Shown: positions 60,194 to 64,000 of the stretch, piece after piece
How positions within the stretch are numbered: position 1 is the stretch's first letter
How the letters are laid out: every line of letters starts with the position of its first letter
Position numbers and translations under genes: made by a program
The notes under the pieces: generated by a model
The model's input: the letters and a program-made list of their open reading frames with translations, nothing else
Told to the model about the DNA's origin: nothing
Database searches by the model: none
Source: Vibrio intestinalis
Lineage (GTDB): Bacteria > Pseudomonadota > Gammaproteobacteria > Enterobacterales > Vibrionaceae
Assembly: GCF_025195085.2 (NCBI RefSeq)
Contig: NZ_JANAVY020000014.1
Coordinates: 1-64,000, forward strand
DNA: 64,000 bases
Direction: 5' to 3'

Positions 60194-60223
60194 AGAGCCG
60201 TAAGAAATTACGGCTCTTTTTTT
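60194..60223 (+). terminator. Terminator of the peptide ABC operon
   Basis: AGAGCCGTAA and TTACGGCTCT with a GAAA tetraloop and a run of seven T. Confidence 0.92.
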
Positions 60224-60289
60224 GCATCGACATTTTGTATACGGCACGACGTCAATAATTACGCAATCGCGAATGAGTGGAGTTGCAAT

Positions 60290-61330
60290 ATGAAGTTTCA
60301 AAGGAACTCTGGTAGAGCCTTGTTATCTAATATAAATATATTTCGCAATGTGGCCCGTGATCAGGCAATGAATAAAATAGGTTTATTGGACAATATGGAA
60401 ACAAACATGGCAATGATGCCATTCAAGCCTCTCGCTAAAGTTTTTTCAGCCTCTTTACTTTGTTTGGCTGCTTTCGCTGCGCCCGTTCATGCACAAGATT
60501 TTTTATGTGATGCGACTCAGGCATCAACTCAAGATTTACCGTTGTTAGATAAGTCCTGCCCAATTGGTAAAGGCTTATGGGGTAAGCAACAGCCAAAGGC
60601 GCAACAATCTAACTTCTGGATTCAATGTGGGGTATTTGCCAAGCCATTGACAGTGAAAGAAGCCAAAGTGATTTACCCGAAGATCTCAACCGACGTGTGG
60701 GCGAAAATTGAAGGCCGCAATGCGCGTTGTCTGATTGGTCCATACTCAGATTTTTCAGAGGCTAAGCAAGACCTAGCCAAGGTAAAAACCATCGCTCGCT
60801 ACAAAGAAGCGTTTATACGTGAAGTTGCGAAAGGTGCGCCAACTAAACCTCGTCAAGCGGTAGCAAAAGCGCCAGTGGTTACTAAGCCGAAAGTCGCTGA
60901 GTCAAAGCAAGCGGCGACGGTTATTGTGCCACCAAAAGTGGTTAAGCCGGTCGCTCCTGTACCTGTTACTGCGCCAACTAAATCCACTCAAGCGGCAAGC
61001 GAAATTTCTGTGCGCCGTGAAGCTATCATTGGTGATGTGCAGTTCAAAGTGCCATACATCATGTTTAGCGATGATCAGTTCTATATGGAGTATGGCTTAC
61101 CTTGGAATCGTTTCGATTATGATGGTGCTGCGCAAGTATGTCGCCAGCTAGGTATGGGCTTACCAACGGAAGAGCAATGGCAGCTATTGCTTGAAGCTAA
61201 CATAATGAAGGCTAACCAATGGCCAATGCATTTACCTTACTGGGGTGATAAGCGCCGCGGCCTATTTACCAACGGTAAAGTGACTCAAATTAAAGGCTCA
61301 TCACTTCTGAATATCATGTGTACTAAGTAG
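60290..61330 (+). CDS. Exported SPOR-domain protein with a lectin-like C-terminal domain
   Basis: A 346-aa periplasmic protein of three parts: a SPOR domain (about residues 105-185, FWIQCGVFAK... and RCLIGPYSDFSEAKQDL), which binds denuded septal peptidoglycan; a Pro/Ala/Lys linker (185-235); and a C-terminal domain whose AAQVCRQLGMGLPTEEQW is typical of the FGE/C-type-lectin fold. The signal peptide (residues ~45-69, ending PVHA-QDF) is preceded by a 40-residue N-terminus if ATG 60290 is used. That start has the best ribosome site (GGAG), but ATG 60407, just before the signal, is also possible. Confidence 0.82.
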   Translation: MKFQRNSGRALLSNINIFRNVARDQAMNKIGLLDNMETNMAMMPFKPLAKVFSASLLCLAAFAAPVHAQDFLCDATQASTQDLPLLDKSCPIGKGLWGKQQPKAQQSNFWIQCGVFAKPLTVKEAKVIYPKISTDVWAKIEGRNARCLIGPYSDFSEAKQDLAKVKTIARYKEAFIREVAKGAPTKPRQAVAKAPVVTKPKVAESKQAATVIVPPKVVKPVAPVPVTAPTKSTQAASEISVRREAIIGDVQFKVPYIMFSDDQFYMEYGLPWNRFDYDGAAQVCRQLGMGLPTEEQWQLLLEANIMKANQWPMHLPYWGDKRRGLFTNGKVTQIKGSSLLNIMCTK

Positions 61331-61349
61331 TGAATCAGAGCCTGAAACG

Positions 61350-61378
61350 AAAAGCAGACCAATGTGGTCTGCTTTTTT
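61350..61378 (+). terminator. Terminator of the SPOR gene
   Basis: AAAAGCAGACC and GGTCTGCTTTT around AATGT, then TT. Confidence 0.88.
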
Positions 61379-61385
61379 GTTCTGC

Positions 61386-61413
61386 TATAAAAAAGCCCCG
61401 CCAAAGCGGGGCT
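61386..61413 (-). terminator. Terminator of the lipoprotein gene
   Basis: Read on the minus strand, AGCCCCGC-TTT-GCGGGGCT is followed by TTTTTTAT. Confidence 0.88.
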
Positions 61414-61441
61414 GGTTGTAATGAGGTTATCTCGCAGATGA

Positions 61442-63919
61442 TTAGTCTTCGTTTGCAGTACCTGTCCACTCGATGTTGAACTTCACTGATTCGATATACT
61501 CACCTTGGTCTTTAGAGCTGTTTTCTGCTGTTTTAACGTAGCCAATTACGCTGTAAACATTACCGACAGTCAATTTTTGTGGGATATCGAAGTCGATATT
61601 TGAGTACCAAACACCGTTCTCTTCTGAGTTACTACACTCAAAGTTGTGACCACCAAAAGGAGTACTTCTTACAACACCAATATCGTCTCCAGTAATTGCA
61701 AAGCTGTGGAAAAATTCACTCAGGTATTCACATTTAATATCTTGGTTCGGGTCATCGAATGAGATATCGGCATCAGAAGTATTGATATCTTCACCATCAA
61801 AGTCACGCTCGTTTGATAAGGCAATAGACACTTGGCCTAGGTTCCACATGTTTACTTCTTCACCAGGGAAGTGGTAAGTAAATCCTCGACCGTAACCATC
61901 GTCATCAGACTTAACGTTTAGGCGAGCTTCTGCATCTGCTTTATCAGTAAAGTAAACATAACGCTCAGAGAAGATTTGATTGCTGTCATCTTCAACGCTG
62001 TCGTAGCTAGTTACGATTGTTAGTGCGCCCTTAGCGATATCATCTGAATCATCAGCGATTGTGATGGTATGTGTCTCAGACAGTTCTTGGCTTTCACCTT
62101 TAGGTGTCCATTTGAATGTAATCTCAGCATCGCCGTTGTCGTTAATAACGTAAGTTGATTGATCGACTTGAGTTGTCGGCTCTGAACACTGAGTGCGATT
62201 GTCTTGTGAACGTTCATTGAAGTAAACGATACCATCCTCTAGTTTTATTGAGTCACACCAAACGCGAGAGTAATCTTTGCCATCTGTGTCATCGCCATCA
62301 TCGCTACCGTGCTCTAGTAGGTACCATGTTTTACCTTCTAGTGGGTTTGGCTCCGGTTCTGGTTCTTCTGCAATTGCTGGAACGTCCAGAGTCACAACCT
62401 GTTCTAAGCCTGTTTCTTTATCTCTAGCTGTAAACCAGATCTTGTAATCTAGACCGGTGTCTTCGCTTGATAATTTAGGTGTGCCAAACAGTTCGATAGT
62501 CTCGTTGCCAGGGTTCTGATGAAGTTCTAGTGCATTCGAGTGTAAGTTTGTCTTAACGTAGATATCAAGTTCGTTATCACTGTTGAATAGGCCTGAGTAG
62601 CTGACTGTGTAGATAGGGTTATTTGTATCAACTGCTTGGCCTTCAACTAATTCCCATTGCTCAATTGTGTCTTCGATTTGCTCTAGTACGTCAGTAACTT
62701 CTGGAGCCGTAGCTTGACCTTTATCTACTTCTAATTCGAAACGTGCAGAAACGACAAGCTTAGAATTCACATCGGAGCTTTCTCTTAGCTCAATTGTGAT
62801 ATCGAACTCTCCAGCTTTTTCGATCTTTTTAGATGGGCTAACGCCTAAGTAGAGCTTGCTTTTGTCGCCATCAGGGTTTCCTAGGCCAACATCAATATTT
62901 GAACCTGTTAGCGCAGAGGTAGATGCGTTAGAAATAAAGAAGTTGTCAGGGTTAATAACAATGCCTTGACCAGCATTTTCAAATAGCTTACTGATATCGA
63001 GTGCATTGATTAAGTAGTCGCTAGAACCGTTATCACCTAGCTCTAGGTCCAGATCATCAAATGATTTCTCTACGGTTTCATATACTTTGTGGTTTACTAC
63101 TGTTTTGTAAGTTGGTACTTCTGGTGTGCCGCCTTGATCAGCAGGTACGCCATCGACAGGTACAACTAGGCTAGGATCATTAATGTCTAGGCTGTCATCA
63201 GCAGCGATGCTATCTGCTAGTTCTTTTGCGTCTTTGGCTACATCTGTTGCTTTATTTTCGTAGTCAACATTGGTATCAGCTTTGGTGGCGGTTAGAATTT
63301 GAGCCGTTTTGTGCAGTACAGCAGCGTCATTATCACCATTATCCGCATCTGCGACGAAATCTGAGTAAGGGTCAAGTTCTGTGACACCTAAGCTAGTTTC
63401 AACGCTAGTAATTGCTTCTGCTTCAGTTGCACCTTTACCCATTTCGATAGCAACTAGATCTGTAATTGGGGAGATTACATCAGAAGATTTAGGCGCTCGA
63501 AATACTACTTCGTGTTCCATGGCTTGACCGGGTAAGTCCATGTCAACAGTATAAATACCCGCATATTTTTGAGCATCGATCTCGATCAGCTTGTCTTGAG
63601 CAGAAAGCCCCGAGGATGGAACGAAGCCAGGAACTACGGTTTGAACAGCGATGGATTGACCGTCTTCAATAGTAACGTTGCTCAGAGGTACTTGACCCTT
63701 TGCATCAGTTAAGCCGATTAGTACGTCGCCACTATTGTGATCCCAAACGCCATTGTTGTTTTTATCGATGAATACCACTGCATTTTTAAAGTAACCATCA
63801 AATGCTGTGATCATTGAGCCGCTTGGAGATGTGCCATTATCATCTGAGCCACCATCGCTACCACCACAACCGGTTAGAGCAATAGCAACAGACGCTGCAA
63901 GTAAACTGATTTTTTTCAT
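61442..63919 (-). CDS. Large surface-type lipoprotein, function unknown
   Basis: An 825-aa exported lipoprotein: signal MKKISLLAASVAIALTGCGG with a textbook lipobox (LTGC), then a Gly/Ser/Asp linker. Residues 40-90 (FDGYFKNAVVFIDKNNNGVWD) have an EF-hand-like Asp/Asn loop in a carboxypeptidase-regulatory-like beta domain. The rest is mostly beta-rich and strongly acidic (many Asp/Glu/Asn), with calcium-type loops (DGGSDD, DADNGDNDAA, DSDD). No catalytic motif is recognised. ATG 63919 behind AAAGGGAC. It could be an adhesin-like or substrate-binding surface protein. Confidence 0.85.
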   Translation of the reverse strand: MKKISLLAASVAIALTGCGGSDGGSDDNGTSPSGSMITAFDGYFKNAVVFIDKNNNGVWDHNSGDVLIGLTDAKGQVPLSNVTIEDGQSIAVQTVVPGFVPSSGLSAQDKLIEIDAQKYAGIYTVDMDLPGQAMEHEVVFRAPKSSDVISPITDLVAIEMGKGATEAEAITSVETSLGVTELDPYSDFVADADNGDNDAAVLHKTAQILTATKADTNVDYENKATDVAKDAKELADSIAADDSLDINDPSLVVPVDGVPADQGGTPEVPTYKTVVNHKVYETVEKSFDDLDLELGDNGSSDYLINALDISKLFENAGQGIVINPDNFFISNASTSALTGSNIDVGLGNPDGDKSKLYLGVSPSKKIEKAGEFDITIELRESSDVNSKLVVSARFELEVDKGQATAPEVTDVLEQIEDTIEQWELVEGQAVDTNNPIYTVSYSGLFNSDNELDIYVKTNLHSNALELHQNPGNETIELFGTPKLSSEDTGLDYKIWFTARDKETGLEQVVTLDVPAIAEEPEPEPNPLEGKTWYLLEHGSDDGDDTDGKDYSRVWCDSIKLEDGIVYFNERSQDNRTQCSEPTTQVDQSTYVINDNGDAEITFKWTPKGESQELSETHTITIADDSDDIAKGALTIVTSYDSVEDDSNQIFSERYVYFTDKADAEARLNVKSDDDGYGRGFTYHFPGEEVNMWNLGQVSIALSNERDFDGEDINTSDADISFDDPNQDIKCEYLSEFFHSFAITGDDIGVVRSTPFGGHNFECSNSEENGVWYSNIDFDIPQKLTVGNVYSVIGYVKTAENSSKDQGEYIESVKFNIEWTGTANED

Positions 63920-64000
63920 TCTGAATAGTCCCTTTGTATCTAACTAACTTATTTTTCAACCGGTTAGTTCTTTAGTTTATTTGGTTAAAAAAACGACCAA

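Overview
The window is a core-genome segment of a Vibrio (Gammaproteobacteria, Vibrionaceae), almost certainly from the larger chromosome and close to its replication origin. The Vibrio assignment rests on a Spot 42 RNA, a long Vibrio-type RyhB, a CsrB-family RNA, an extended ThiE, UspA/UspB, and gene neighbourhoods I recognise from V. cholerae (thi operon; ryhB-polA-spf-engB; ilvYC next to a vexRAB-like pump; a peptide ABC operon). The origin-proximal placement rests on several matches to the ParB centromere site parS within 22 kb, two of them perfect 16-bp palindromes (5632-5647 and 9377-9392). No species call is possible from sequence alone.

Layout. 1-865: the tail of an rRNA operon (5S, tRNA-Asp, tRNA-Trp) followed by decayed copies of the tRNA-Trp/terminator unit. 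972-2870: a Tat-exported multicopper oxidase and the fluoride channel crcB. 2900-9424: a TPP riboswitch controlling thiCEFSGH. 9483-13656: an M24 aminopeptidase, a LysR regulator and a divergent drug-efflux MFS. 13725-24850: asnC, a large periplasmic-sensing GGDEF/EAL protein, rsmJ, uspA, ftnA, uspB, a flavoprotein, an EamA transporter and rmuC. 24915-30352: ubiquinone biosynthesis (ubiE, ubiJ, ubiB), the Tat translocon (tatABC) and a TatD nuclease. 30501-37704: hemB, a GNAT enzyme, the Fur-type sRNA gene ryhB, polA, spf (Spot 42), a second likely sRNA, engB and cytochrome c4. 37985-44792: a CsrB-family RNA, a methyltransferase, yihI, hemN, ilvY/ilvC and ubiK. 44930-52900: a TetR-controlled RND pump (vexRAB-like), rep helicase, a FlaG-like protein and cytochrome c5. 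53240-54019: a tRNA array Arg-His-Pro-His-Pro with degenerate tRNA-Pro tails. 54600-60155: a peptide ABC transporter whose two ATPases are fused. 60290-63919: a SPOR-domain exported protein and a large surface lipoprotein.

How the parts work together. Several genes act in iron, haem and respiratory metabolism: hemB and hemN make haem, ubiE/J/B/K make ubiquinone, cytochromes c4 and c5 carry electrons, and ryhB and ftnA handle iron sparing and storage. The Tat genes lie in the same window as a protein with a Tat signal (the multicopper oxidase). Three global regulatory RNAs (RyhB, Spot 42, CsrB family) fall within 6.3 kb.

I found no prophage, integron, insertion sequence, CRISPR array or defence island. 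The most unusual material is small: decaying tRNA repeats with hairpin-forming micro-insertions at both tRNA loci, a 14-nt insertion that recurs in near-identical form at the two loci 53 kb apart, palindromic repeat elements in the tat and ilvC regions, and leader hairpins placed around Shine-Dalgarno sequences.
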